Below are positions 33,300 to 41,562 of a stretch of 64,000 nt of DNA, piece after piece. The position numbers were made by a program, and so were the translations under genes. This DNA comes from Nocardioides conyzicola (lineage in GTDB: Bacteria; Actinomycetota; Actinomycetes; Propionibacteriales; Nocardioidaceae). The DNA lies in contig NZ_BAABKM010000001.1 in the NCBI RefSeq assembly GCF_039543825.1, positions 434,001-498,000 on the forward strand, read 5' to 3'. Each line of letters opens with the position of its first letter. Positions within the stretch are counted from its first letter, which is position 1. The notes beneath the pieces are model-generated. The model was not told the DNA's origin and ran no database searches. It saw only the letters and a list, made by a program, of their open reading frames with translations.

Positions 33300-34217
33300 A
33301 TGACGGCACTGCCCCCGACGACGACGGTCGTCCCCCCAGCCGCACCGTCCGGAGCCCGACGACACCGGCGGGCGGCGATCGGTTTCCTGGCGCCGTTCCT
33401 CGCCGCCTTCACGCTCTTCTACCTGGTGCCGATCGGGTACGCCGTCTACCAGTCGTTCTTCAAGGTCGAGCGGCAGGGCACCTTCGGGGTCGCCCACGAC
33501 GTCTGGGGAGGCTTCAGCCAGTACGGCGAGGTCTTCAGCGACTCGGAGTTCTGGCACAGCCTCACCAACGTCGCGCAGTTCTTCCTGATCTCGGTGCCGC
33601 TGCAGCTCGGCCTCGCCTTGGTCTTCGCGCTGCTCCTGGACTCGCCGGTCCTGCGGGCGCACCGGTTCTTCCGGCTGGCGCTCTTCGCGCCGTACGCCGT
33701 CCCGGGCGTCATCGCGGCACTGATGTGGGGCTTCCTCTTCTCCCCCGGCACGACCCCGATCCCGTCGATCGCCGACCGCTTCGACCTGCTCGGGCCGGAC
33801 CTGGTGATGTTCTCGATCGCGAGCGTCGTGAACTGGGTCTACACCGGCTACAACATGCTGATCATCTACTCGGCGCTGAAGGCCATCCCGTCCGAGGTGA
33901 TCGAGGCGGCGACTGTCGACGGCGCGGGTCAGCTGCGCATCGCGTGGTCGATCAAGATCCCGCACGTCACACCGGCGTTGGTGCTGACCGGCGTCTTCTC
34001 GATCATCGGCACCCTGCAGCTCTTCAACGAGCCGCAGATCTTCCGCACGATCTCGAGCGCCGTCAGCAGCACGTACACGCCCAACATGGTCGTCTACTCG
34101 ACCTCGAGCATCCCCAACTACCACCTGGCCGCGGCGTACTCCGTCGTCCTCGCCCTGATCACCTGCGCCCTGTCGTTCACCTTCCTCAAGGTCACCCAGC
34201 GGAGGGCGTTCCAGTGA
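33300..34217 (+). CDS. Sugar ABC transporter permease (MalF type)
   Basis: A 305-residue inner-membrane permease with six predicted helices. The cytoplasmic coupling (EAA) motif is EAATVDGAGQLRIAWSIKIP, near residue 205-224, which docks onto the ATPase. Helices such as AIGFLAPFLAAFTLFYLVPI and ALFAPYAVPGVIAALMWGFLF are typical of the CUT1 family. It follows the binding-protein gene by 94 nt, and its TGA overlaps the next start (GTGA), so the two permeases are translationally coupled. Confidence 0.93.
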   Translation: MTALPPTTTVVPPAAPSGARRHRRAAIGFLAPFLAAFTLFYLVPIGYAVYQSFFKVERQGTFGVAHDVWGGFSQYGEVFSDSEFWHSLTNVAQFFLISVPLQLGLALVFALLLDSPVLRAHRFFRLALFAPYAVPGVIAALMWGFLFSPGTTPIPSIADRFDLLGPDLVMFSIASVVNWVYTGYNMLIIYSALKAIPSEVIEAATVDGAGQLRIAWSIKIPHVTPALVLTGVFSIIGTLQLFNEPQIFRTISSAVSSTYTPNMVVYSTSSIPNYHLAAAYSVVLALITCALSFTFLKVTQRRAFQ

Positions 34218-35089
34218 AGAGCACGAGCACCATCGACCGGACCCGGTTGCGCGATCGCCCGGTGTCCGTGCTGGCCGCCACGCTCTTCATGCTCGCCTGC
34301 ACGGCGTACTTCCTGCTGCCGCTGTGGTGGATGGTCGTCGCCTCCAGCACCACCCGCGGCGGCCTCACCGACACCAGTCTGTGGTTCCACGGGCAGTTCG
34401 AGCTGTGGACCAACATCAAGAACGTCGTCACCTACCAGGACCACATCTACGTCCGCTGGGTGCTGAACAGCATCGTGTACGCGACACTCGGCGCGACGAT
34501 CGGCACGCTGTTCGCCGCGATGGCGGGCTACGGCCTGGCCAAGTACGTCTTCCCCGGCCGCGAGGTCGTCTTCAACGTCATCCTCGCCGGGGTCCTGGTG
34601 CCCGCGACGGCGCTCGCGCTGCCGCTCTTCCTGCTCTTCAGCAAGCTCGACCTGACCGACACCTTCTGGGCGGTGCTGCTGCCCAGCATCGTCTCGCCGT
34701 TCGGGGTCTACCTCGCCCGCATCTACGCCGCGGCGTCGGTGCCCGACGAGCTGCTCGAGTCGGCACGCCTGGACGGCGCCGGCGAGTTCCGGGCGTTCTT
34801 CACGATCTCGACGCGGCTGATGGCCCCGGCACTGGTGACGATCTTCCTCTTCCAGTTCGTCACGATCTGGAACAACTACCTGCTGCCGCTCGTGATGCTG
34901 CAGAACACCAAGCTCTACCCCGTCACCCTCGGGCTCGCGACCTGGAACAGCCAGAAGGCGATCGCCGGCAACCTCCAGCTGTACGTCGTGGTCGGCGCGC
35001 TCCTCTCGATCGTGCCGCTGATGATCGCGTTCCTGGCACTGCAGCGCTTCTGGCAGAGCGGCCTCGGTGAGGGCGGCGTGAAGTCGTAG
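34214..35089 (+). CDS. Sugar ABC transporter permease (MalG type)
   Basis: A 291-residue CUT1 permease with six helices and the EAA-type motif ESARLDGAGEFRAFFTISTRL; the MalG-like C-terminal segment ends in FWQSGLGEGGVKS. GTG 34214 overlaps the previous stop by 4 nt. No ATPase gene follows, so the transporter probably shares an MsiK/MalK-type ATPase encoded elsewhere, as is usual for CUT1 systems in actinobacteria. The beta-glucosidase gene follows after 53 nt. Confidence 0.93.
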   Translation: MKSTSTIDRTRLRDRPVSVLAATLFMLACTAYFLLPLWWMVVASSTTRGGLTDTSLWFHGQFELWTNIKNVVTYQDHIYVRWVLNSIVYATLGATIGTLFAAMAGYGLAKYVFPGREVVFNVILAGVLVPATALALPLFLLFSKLDLTDTFWAVLLPSIVSPFGVYLARIYAAASVPDELLESARLDGAGEFRAFFTISTRLMAPALVTIFLFQFVTIWNNYLLPLVMLQNTKLYPVTLGLATWNSQKAIAGNLQLYVVVGALLSIVPLMIAFLALQRFWQSGLGEGGVKS

Positions 35090-35142
35090 TCGTCCCGTTC
35101 CCGCCCCCGTCCCACCCGATCCTCGACACCGGGAGATCCCCC

Positions 35143-37593
35143 ATGTCCTCGTCCCTCTCCGCCCCCGACCTGGCGGCGCTCGTCGCCCGGCTGACCCTCG
35201 AGCAGAAGGTGCGGCTGCTGACCGGCGCCGACTTCTGGGCGCTCTACGACGAGCCCACCATCGGGCTGCGCCGGATCGTGACCTCCGACGGGCCGGCAGG
35301 CGTCCGCGGTGAGCTGTGGGACGAGCGCGACCCGTCGACCAACATCCCCTCACCCACAGCCATTGCCGCGAGCTGGGACCCGGAGCTGACCGCCACGCTC
35401 GGCCGGCTCCTCGCCCACGAGGCGCGTCGCAAGGGCGTCGACGTGGTCCTCGCGCCGACCGTCAACCTGCACCGCTCGCCCTACGGCGGCCGCCACTTCG
35501 AGTGCTTCAGCGAGGATCCGGTGCTCACCGGGTCGATCGGCGCCGCCCTGGTCGAGGGGCTGCAGTCCCAGGGCGTCGCCGCGACCGTCAAGCACTTCGT
35601 CGCCAACGACTCCGAGACCGACCGGCTGACGGTCGACGCCCGGGTCGACGAGCGCCCGCTGCGCGAGCTCTACCTGGCACCGTTCGAGACGATCGTGCGC
35701 GACGCCGGCGCCTGGTCGGTGATGGCGGCGTACAACACGGTCAACGGCCACTCGATGACCGAGAGCCCGATGCTGCGCGACGTCCTGCACGAGGAGTGGG
35801 GTTTCGACGGTGTCACCATGACGGACTGGTACGCCGGCCGCACGACCGAGCCGGCCGCGCGTGGCGGGCTGGACCTGGTCATGCCCGGACCGACCGGCCC
35901 GTGGCGCGAGGCCCTGGTGACCGCCGTGCGCGAGGGCCGGGTGGACGAGGACGCCGTCGACGCGAAGGTGCTGCGCCTGCTCCGGCTGGCCGCCCGCGTC
36001 GGCGCGCTCGCCGACGGCCCGGAACCTGCGCCGGTGACGCCGTGGACCGACGACGAGAGCGACGCGCTGGTGCAGCGCGCGGCTGCCGCCGGGTTCGTGC
36101 TGGTCCGCAACGCACCGGTCGGCGACGCTCCGGTGCTGCCCGCCGACCCCACGCGCCTGCGCCGGGTGGCGGTGATCGGGCCCAACGCCCGCGAGGCCCG
36201 GTTCCTGGGTGGTGGCAGCGCGCTGGTCTTTCCCCCAGCGACGGTCTCGCCGCTCGCGGGGCTGATCGCGGCGCTCGGGCCGGACGTCGAGGTGACCTAC
36301 TGCCTGGGTGCCCGCGGCCACGAGCGAGTCTCGGCCGCTGATGCCGACCTGCTCACCACCCCCGACGGCGAGCGCGGGATCCGCGTCGAGTTCCGGGGGG
36401 CGGGCGGTGAGGTGCTCGGCGTCGACCGTCGCCTCGGCTCGGCCTTCAACTGGAACAACGCCTTCGAGGGCGTCGACCCGGCCTTGATCACCGAGATCGC
36501 GCTGGACACCGTGGTCACAGCCGACCAGACCGGCGAGTACCGGATCGGCGCCTCCGGGGTCGGGCGCTACCGGCTCCGGCTCGACGACCGGCCCGCGTTC
36601 GACGAGCTGCTCGAGCTGGCCCCGGGCGCCGACCCGGTGGAGGGCCTGATGCGTCCGCCCCAGGAGTGGGCGACCGTGCCCCTGACTGCCGGTCAGGCGA
36701 TCCGGGTCTCGCTCGTGCACGTGGTCAAGGACCACACCGCCGACGAGGACCTGCTCGTCTCGATGCAGCTCGCCGTCGACTGCACGGTCGAGGACGACGA
36801 CGCCTCGCTCGCTCACGCGGTCACCGACGCGGCCGCCGCCGATCTCGCGGTGGTCGTGGTCGGCACCAGCGAGGAGGTCGAGAGCGAGGGCTTCGACCGC
36901 ACCAGCCTGGCGCTCCCGGGGCGCCAGGACGAGCTGGTGCACCGGGTCGCTGCGGTCCGCCCCGAGACCGTGGTCGTCGTCAACGCCGGCGCCCCGGTGC
37001 TGATGCCGTGGCGGGACGAGGTCGCCGCGACCCTGCTGGCGTGGTTCCCGGGCCAGGAGTTCGGCGGGGCCCTGGCCGACGTGCTCCTCGGTCAGGTCGA
37101 GCCAGGCGGCCGCCTCCCCACGACGTGGCCGGCCGCGGAGGACTCGGTCCTCCCGTCGACCACGCCTGTGAACGGGCGCCTCGACTACACCGAGGGTCTC
37201 CACCTCGGCTACCGGAGGTTCCTGCGCGACGGCGTCGAGCCGGCGTACTGGTTCGGTCACGGCCTGGGCTACACGACCTGGTCGTACGACGAGGTCGCGG
37301 TCGCCGGGGAAGAGGTCTCGGTGACGGTGACCAACACCGGCCCGCGCGCCGGACGCGAGCTGGTCCAGGTCTACCTCGCCCGCCCGGACAGCACGGTCGA
37401 GCGGCCGGTCCGGTGGCTGGCCGCGCACACCTGGGTCGAGGCCGAGCCCGGGACGAGCGCCACCGCGCGGGTCGTCGTACCGCAACGGGCCTTCGAGCAC
37501 TGGGACGGCGGGTGGAACCGTGAGGCCGGGGCGTTCATCGTGGAGATCGGTCGCTCGGCTGCTGACATCGTGCTCCGCACGGAGATCGGCTGA
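35143..37593 (+). CDS. Glycoside hydrolase family 3 beta-glucosidase with PA14 insert
   Basis: An 816-residue cytosolic GH3 enzyme with no signal peptide. The N-terminal barrel has KHFVANDSETDR and the nucleophile Asp228 in GVTMTDWYAG. The second domain carries a PA14-like insertion (about 385-560, including GIRVEFRGAGGEVLGVDRR and GEYRIGASGVGRYRL), then VVVVGTSEEVESEGFDR and a C-terminal fibronectin-III-like domain ending the protein. This is the architecture of KglB-like beta-glucosidases. GGGAG lies about 7 nt before the ATG. It should hydrolyse the glycoside imported by the transporter encoded upstream. Confidence 0.93.
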   Translation: MSSSLSAPDLAALVARLTLEQKVRLLTGADFWALYDEPTIGLRRIVTSDGPAGVRGELWDERDPSTNIPSPTAIAASWDPELTATLGRLLAHEARRKGVDVVLAPTVNLHRSPYGGRHFECFSEDPVLTGSIGAALVEGLQSQGVAATVKHFVANDSETDRLTVDARVDERPLRELYLAPFETIVRDAGAWSVMAAYNTVNGHSMTESPMLRDVLHEEWGFDGVTMTDWYAGRTTEPAARGGLDLVMPGPTGPWREALVTAVREGRVDEDAVDAKVLRLLRLAARVGALADGPEPAPVTPWTDDESDALVQRAAAAGFVLVRNAPVGDAPVLPADPTRLRRVAVIGPNAREARFLGGGSALVFPPATVSPLAGLIAALGPDVEVTYCLGARGHERVSAADADLLTTPDGERGIRVEFRGAGGEVLGVDRRLGSAFNWNNAFEGVDPALITEIALDTVVTADQTGEYRIGASGVGRYRLRLDDRPAFDELLELAPGADPVEGLMRPPQEWATVPLTAGQAIRVSLVHVVKDHTADEDLLVSMQLAVDCTVEDDDASLAHAVTDAAAADLAVVVVGTSEEVESEGFDRTSLALPGRQDELVHRVAAVRPETVVVVNAGAPVLMPWRDEVAATLLAWFPGQEFGGALADVLLGQVEPGGRLPTTWPAAEDSVLPSTTPVNGRLDYTEGLHLGYRRFLRDGVEPAYWFGHGLGYTTWSYDEVAVAGEEVSVTVTNTGPRAGRELVQVYLARPDSTVERPVRWLAAHTWVEAEPGTSATARVVVPQRAFEHWDGGWNREAGAFIVEIGRSAADIVLRTEIG

Positions 37594-37596
37594 GGC

Positions 37597-37758
37597 TCAC
37601 CACCACTCGCTGTCGAGCTTGCCCTCCATGGCGCGCAGGTGGGCGCGGGAGCACTCGTCGCAGTAGTAGCGGGTGCGGCCGCGCTCGACCGCGGTCGTCC
37701 AGGTGAGCGTCTTCGCCTCGTCGCTCTCGACGCGTCCACAGAAGTCGCAGGTGGTCAC
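37597..37758 (-). CDS. Small double-CxxC zinc-ribbon protein
   Basis: A 53-residue protein starting at GTG 37758: MTTCDFCGRVESDEAKTL, then YYCDECSRAHLRAMEGKL and a final WW. Two CxxC knuckles about 30 residues apart indicate one zinc site. Longer starts on the same frame add only low-complexity sequence. It is convergent with the beta-glucosidase gene, 3 bp apart. Function unknown. Confidence 0.7.
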   Translation of the reverse strand: MTTCDFCGRVESDEAKTLTWTTAVERGRTRYYCDECSRAHLRAMEGKLDSEWW

Positions 37759-37789
37759 GGGATCCAACGTACGCCTCCGGAGACGCCGA

Positions 37790-37824
37790 GAGCCGGCCCC
37801 GACGTCGTACGTCGAGACCGGCTC
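37790..37824 (-). terminator. Hairpin downstream of the whiB7 small-ORF group
   Basis: GAGCCGG/CCGGCTC (37790-37796 and 37818-37824) encloses a second stem CGACGT/ACGTCG. It lies 47 nt after the stop of the 71-residue ORF on the minus strand and probably ends the whiB7 transcript. Confidence 0.55.
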
Positions 37825-37870
37825 CCGGTCATCGGTCACCCGCGATCAGGGTGAGGTGGTGTCCTCTGGA

Positions 37871-38086
37871 TCAGAGCGCGCGGGCGAGGGCCAGACGCGC
37901 CTGCTGTGCCGCCTGCTCGGCCTTGCGGCTGAGTCGACGAGCACGGGCCAGCTGGTAGCCCAGCTGGAGCTGGTGCGCCTCTCCCAGGCGCTCGGACATT
38001 TGCGCTCGGGCCAGATTTTCGTGGAGAAGATTCATCTCGGTGAGTCCGTTCGGGTTCGTGTTCGCGGTGGTGGTCATGGGAGTCAT
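37871..38086 (-). CDS. Small helical protein (71 aa), paralogue of the adjacent 54-aa ORF
   Basis: A 71-residue protein starting at ATG 38086: polar N-terminus, then EMNLLHENLARAQMSERLGE and a C-terminal half rich in Ala, Gln, Leu and Arg (LARARRLSRKAEQAAQQARL, then ALARAL). The last 38 residues align well with the 54-residue protein encoded just upstream, sharing LxEA, LAR, R-x-AEQ-x-AQQARLA-x-AR. It is predicted to be an amphipathic helix with strong positive charge. The two lie behind whiB7 on the same strand with no clear terminator between, so may belong to the antibiotic-stress response. No family recognised. Confidence 0.65.
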   Translation of the reverse strand: MTPMTTTANTNPNGLTEMNLLHENLARAQMSERLGEAHQLQLGYQLARARRLSRKAEQAAQQARLALARAL

Positions 38087-38112
38087 GTCGACTTTCTGGA
38101 TCTGCGGCGTGC

Positions 38113-38277
38113 TCAGAGGGTGCGAGCGATGGCGAGTCGAGCCTGCTGAGCGACCTGCTCGGCCCGGCGGCCGGTGCTGATCACGCGGGCCAGACGGCGG
38201 CCCTGTCGGCAGTGCTGCGCCTCGTCGAGTCGCGTGCTCACCTGAGCGCGGACCAGGTCCGGGGTGCTGATGTTCAT
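38113..38277 (-). CDS. Small helical protein (54 aa) downstream of whiB7
   Basis: A 54-residue protein that starts MNISTPDLVRAQVSTRLDEA and ends RRAEQVAQQARLAIARTL. AAGGA lies 7 nt before ATG 38277, which is good support for translation. Its C-terminal 38 residues are clearly related to the next small protein, so the pair arose by duplication. It has no membrane segment and is rich in Arg and Gln. The whiB7 stop is 68 nt upstream with no hairpin visible between. Function unknown; ribosome or RNA association would suit the charge but is speculation. Confidence 0.65.
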   Translation of the reverse strand: MNISTPDLVRAQVSTRLDEAQHCRQGRRLARVISTGRRAEQVAQQARLAIARTL

Positions 38278-38345
38278 GTCGGTGTCCTTTGACGTCGTTG
38301 TCGGAAGGGGGTGCTGCGGTCACTTCTCGGGGACGCTGCCTCGGC

Positions 38346-38684
38346 TCAGGCGGCGACTTCGTTCTTGCGGGGGCGGCCGCGTGGACGCTTGCGCGGGATC
38401 ACGACGCCCTGGAGGAAGAGCTGGCCTCCCCAGACGCCCCAGGGTTCGCGGCGTTCGAGGGCGCCGTCCAGGCACATCGACCGGACCGGGCAGTCCAGGC
38501 AGAGCTCCTTGGCGAACTCCACGTCGGTGGGCGACTCGGCGAACCAGAGCTCCGGGTTGTTGATCCGGCACGGGAGCAGCTCTTCGTCGACCCTGTTGGC
38601 CTCGTCGTGGAGCTGGCCCAGGGTGATCTCCTGGGGCAGGACCTCGGCAGTCCCATCGGTGCGGACGAGTTCACTGATGGTCAT
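38346..38684 (-). CDS. whiB7: WhiB7-type iron-sulfur transcriptional regulator
   Basis: A 112-residue WhiB-family protein. Four cysteines (Cys39, Cys62, Cys65, Cys71; the last three as CLDCPVRSMC) hold the 4Fe-4S cluster; GVWGG (83-87) binds the principal sigma factor. The C-terminus has an AT-hook, RGRPRK (102-107), which separates WhiB7 from other WhiB proteins. WhiB7 activates intrinsic antibiotic-resistance genes. AAGGAGGT lies 6 nt before ATG 38684. Upstream are an attenuator hairpin with U-tract, a leader ORF and a promoter with an AT-rich element, matching known whiB7 control by translation-coupled attenuation. Confidence 0.95.
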   Translation of the reverse strand: MTISELVRTDGTAEVLPQEITLGQLHDEANRVDEELLPCRINNPELWFAESPTDVEFAKELCLDCPVRSMCLDGALERREPWGVWGGQLFLQGVVIPRKRPRGRPRKNEVAA

Positions 38685-38740
38685 GTTGTCACCTCCTTCT
38701 TCTGACCTGATCGCTGTGGGTGTGCGGTGCTCGTGGTCTT

Positions 38741-38785
38741 CGGAAAAACAGAAAGGCCGCGAATCCCGGTGGGGGATTCGCGGCC
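38741..38785 (-). terminator. Attenuator (intrinsic terminator) in the whiB7 leader
   Basis: GGCCGCGAATCCC and its complement (38773-38785 and 38755-38767) make a 13-bp stem with a 5-nt loop. On the minus strand it is followed by TTTCTGTTTTTCC, the only clear U-rich intrinsic terminator in the window. It lies 25 nt after the leader ORF stop and 56 nt before whiB7, so it should stop transcription unless leader-ORF translation is perturbed. Confidence 0.88.
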
Positions 38786-38810
38786 TGGAGGTTGCCGAGG
38801 CTGTTGGGTG

Positions 38811-39035
38811 TCAACAGGTCGGTGGTCTCCAGACAGAGTTCCCCGGGAGGTAGGACTGGGTCAGGACCCGGTCCGCCTTGGCGGCTCCCTTGATGCCGGC
38901 GATGTCCGCCACTCGCTCACGCGAGACGGCGGTCGTCGTGCCATCGGTCATGCCAGCGCCGAAGGCGTGGCCGGACATGGGCATGCCAAAGCCGGACGGG
39001 ATCTGAGCCGTCATCCAGAGCTTGTTGCTGTTCAT
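38811..39035 (-). CDS. whiB7 leader ORF (uORF), 74 aa
   Basis: A 74-residue ORF starting at ATG 39035 with AGGAGGT at 7 nt: MNSNKLWMTAQIPSGFGMPM to WRPPTC. It ends with a run of rare codons for this genome (TCT, AGA, CCA, TGT) and a Pro-Pro pair just before the stop. A small hairpin CTGTTG/CAACAG (38801-38817) covers the stop codon. Position between a whiB7-type promoter and the attenuator makes it the probable sensor: ribosome stalling by drugs or amino-acid limitation would alter folding and let transcription reach whiB7. The peptide itself resembles no family known to me. Confidence 0.7.
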   Translation of the reverse strand: MNSNKLWMTAQIPSGFGMPMSGHAFGAGMTDGTTTAVSRERVADIAGIKGAAKADRVLTQSYLPGNSVWRPPTC

Positions 39036-39109
39036 CGAGGCCACCTCCTTCAGTGCTTTCGTGCGCCGGCCGTGCCAGGACCGTGGTGCGCGGGTTGGTA
39101 AGTGAGAGA

Positions 39110-39146
39110 AAACTATCGGCTCATACAGGTAAGGGGCAAATGATTT
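39110..39146 (-). promoter_or_regulatory. whiB7 promoter with AT-hook element
   Basis: On the minus strand a -35 TTGCCC (39134-39139) and a -10 TAGTTT (39110-39115) are 18 bp apart. AAAT lies exactly 3 bp upstream of the -35, the position where WhiB7's AT-hook binds in its autoregulated promoters. This gives a leader of about 420 nt before whiB7. Confidence 0.6.
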
Positions 39147-39191
39147 ACTGCCCATTTCTCAAAAAGTTTCTGCCATCTCCTCGGACCGGGG

Positions 39192-41222
39192 TCAGCCGAC
39201 CAGGGCGAGGACGTCCTCGCCGTACTTCTCGACCTTGGACCGGCCGATCCCGTTGATCTTCAGCAGGGCGTCGGGGGTCTGCGGCTTGTGCTCCGCGATG
39301 AGCTGCAGGGTTGCGTCGGTGAAGACCACGAACGCCGGCTTGCCCTCCTCGTCGGCGCGCTCCTTGCGCCAGGTGCGCAGCTGCTCGAAGAGCGCCTCGT
39401 CGTACGACGCCGGGCAGTCCGCGCAGCGTCCGAGCTTCTTCTCGGCGCCGGTGGACAGTGGGCGGCCGCACTCGCGGCAGCTGGCGACCTTGCGGCTGCG
39501 CGGCTGGTCCGCGGTGGCCCTGACCGCGTCGGGCAGCAGCGGGTCCAGGAAGCGCGAGGGCTTGCGCGAGCCGCGCCCGCCCGGGTTGCGCGCGAGCGAC
39601 CACGAGAGCGAGAGATCGACGCGGGCGCGGGTCATGCCGACGTAGAGCAGCCGGCGCTCCTCCTCGATCGCCGCCGGGGTCTCGGCGTACGTGATCGGGA
39701 GGGTGCCGTCCTGGAGGCCGCACAGGAAGACCGAGTCCCACTCCAGGCCCTTGGCCGCGTGGAAGGTGGCGAGGGTGACCCCGTCGGCGACCGGTGCGTG
39801 CTGCTCAGAGGCTCGGCGGTCGAGGTCGTCGACGAACGCGTTGAGGTCGGCGCCGGGCGTGGAGGCAAACTCCGTCGCCTGGTGCACCAGCGCCTGCCAG
39901 GACTCCCACCGGTCGCGGGTCTGGCCGCGACCGGTCGGCGGCTCGGGGGTCCACCCCATCCCGCCGAGGATCCCGGTCACCGACGCGACGACGCCGTCCT
40001 CGGCGCCCTCCCCGGAGCGGGCGGCGCCGCGGAGCCGGGTGACCGCCTCGCGCACCTCCGGCCGGTCGAAGAAGCGGGCGGCGCCGCGGACGACGTACGG
40101 GACGCCGCGGGCGGAGAGCGCCTCCTCGAAGGACTCCGACTGGGCGTTGATCCGGAACAGGACGGCGACCTCGGCGAGCGAGCGGCCGCCGTCGCGGAGC
40201 CGGGCGATCTGGGCCGCGACCGCGTCGGCCTCCGCCACCTCGTCCGGCCGCGCGGTGTAGGTGACCGACGGACCCGACGGGCGCTGCGCACGCAGGTCGA
40301 CGCCGCGGCTGTCCGACCCGGCCAGGAGCGTGTTGGCCGCGTCGACCACCTCGGGCGTCGAGCGGTAGTTGCGGACCAGCTCGATCGAGGCGGCGCCGGG
40401 GAACTCGGTGCGGAAGTCGCGCAGGTAGCGGGCGTCGGCGCCGGCGAAGGAGTAGATCGTCTGGGCCGGGTCGCCGACGACGCACAGCTCGTCGCGGCCG
40501 CCGAGCCACAGCTTGAGCAGCGCCCACTGGAGCGGCGAGACGTCCTGGAACTCGTCGACGACGAACCACTTGTACTGGCGGCGTACCTGGGCGGCGACCC
40601 GCTCGTCCTCGTCGAGGAGCCCGGCGGTGAGCAGGAGGACGTCCTCCATGTCCATCCGGCCCTGGCCGCGCTTGACGTCCTCGTACGCCGCGAACACCCG
40701 CGCCACGGTGTCGTGGTCCTGGCCGGAGACCGACCGGCCGCGGGCGCGGGCGACCTTGGCGTAGTCGTCGGGGCGGACGTTGCTGACCTTGGACCACTCG
40801 ATCTCGGAGGCGAGGTCGCGGAGCAGTGCCTGGTCGGCGTTGAGCCGCTGGCGGCGGGCAGCGGACGCGAGCAGGCCGATCTTGGACTCGATCAGGGTGG
40901 GCAGCTCGGTGCCCTGGACGCGCGGCCAGAAGTAGCGGAGCTGGCGCAGCGCGGCGGAGTGGAACGTCCGCGCCTGGACCGAGCCCGCCCCCAGCTCACG
41001 CAGGCGTCCCCGCATCTCGCCGGCCGCCCGGGTGGTGAAGGTGACCGCCAGCACCTCGGTGGGTGCGTAGACGCCGGTGGCGACACCGTGGGCGATCCGG
41101 TGGGTGATCGCGCGGGTCTTGCCGGTCCCGGCGCCCGCGAGGACCCGGACCGGGCCGCGGAGCGCCTCGGCGACCTGGCGCTGCTCGGGATCGAGGGCGG
41201 AGAGCAGGTCGGGGGCGGGCAT
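39192..41222 (-). CDS. uvrD2: ATP-dependent DNA helicase UvrD2
   Basis: A 676-residue superfamily-1A helicase. Walker A is GAGTGKT (about 30-36), motif II DEFQD, with FTTRAAGEM, GDPAQTIYSFAGA, VRNYRSTPEV and LATFHAAKGLEWDSVFL as further motifs, and VGMTRARVDL as motif VI. After a tetracysteine knuckle (CRECGRPLSTGAEKKLGRC followed by ADCP) comes a C-terminal HRDC domain (about 600-676). That order defines the actinobacterial UvrD2, essential in M. tuberculosis. It is divergent from mrx1 and directly beside the whiB7 promoter. Confidence 0.95.
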   Translation of the reverse strand: MPAPDLLSALDPEQRQVAEALRGPVRVLAGAGTGKTRAITHRIAHGVATGVYAPTEVLAVTFTTRAAGEMRGRLRELGAGSVQARTFHSAALRQLRYFWPRVQGTELPTLIESKIGLLASAARRQRLNADQALLRDLASEIEWSKVSNVRPDDYAKVARARGRSVSGQDHDTVARVFAAYEDVKRGQGRMDMEDVLLLTAGLLDEDERVAAQVRRQYKWFVVDEFQDVSPLQWALLKLWLGGRDELCVVGDPAQTIYSFAGADARYLRDFRTEFPGAASIELVRNYRSTPEVVDAANTLLAGSDSRGVDLRAQRPSGPSVTYTARPDEVAEADAVAAQIARLRDGGRSLAEVAVLFRINAQSESFEEALSARGVPYVVRGAARFFDRPEVREAVTRLRGAARSGEGAEDGVVASVTGILGGMGWTPEPPTGRGQTRDRWESWQALVHQATEFASTPGADLNAFVDDLDRRASEQHAPVADGVTLATFHAAKGLEWDSVFLCGLQDGTLPITYAETPAAIEEERRLLYVGMTRARVDLSLSWSLARNPGGRGSRKPSRFLDPLLPDAVRATADQPRSRKVASCRECGRPLSTGAEKKLGRCADCPASYDEALFEQLRTWRKERADEEGKPAFVVFTDATLQLIAEHKPQTPDALLKINGIGRSKVEKYGEDVLALVG

Positions 41223-41301
41223 CCGGGGAACAACTCCTGCGTCACGATGGTTGGATCAGGCGGACGAACCACACCCTAGACGTCGGAGGCGACAGTCCCA
41301 G

Positions 41302-41556
41302 ATGAGCAGCTCCTTCACCATGTACACCACCCCCTGGTGCGGCTACTGCCACCGGCTGAAGAGCCAGCTCGACCGTGAGGGCATCCCCTTCGACATCGTC
41401 GACATCGAGCAGGACCCGAGCGCAACGCAGATCGTCGAGTCGGCCAACAACGGCAACCAGACGGTCCCCACGCTGGTCTACTCCGACGGCACCGCCCAGA
41501 CGAACCCGTCGCTGGTCCAGGTCAAGGCGAAGCTCGCGGAGCTGGCGAGCGCGTGA
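41302..41556 (+). CDS. mrx1: Mycoredoxin
   Basis: An 84-residue glutaredoxin-fold oxidoreductase with the CGYC active site (Cys13, Cys16) in YTTPWCGYCHRLK, the cis-Pro segment QTVPTLVYSDG and no signal peptide. It reduces mycothiol mixed disulfides on proteins, using mycothiol and mycothione reductase. The upstream GGAGG is 12 nt from ATG 41302, longer than usual. It is divergent from uvrD2, the same arrangement as Rv3198A/Rv3198c in M. tuberculosis. Confidence 0.92.
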   Translation: MSSSFTMYTTPWCGYCHRLKSQLDREGIPFDIVDIEQDPSATQIVESANNGNQTVPTLVYSDGTAQTNPSLVQVKAKLAELASA

Positions 41557-41562
41557 GCTGAC

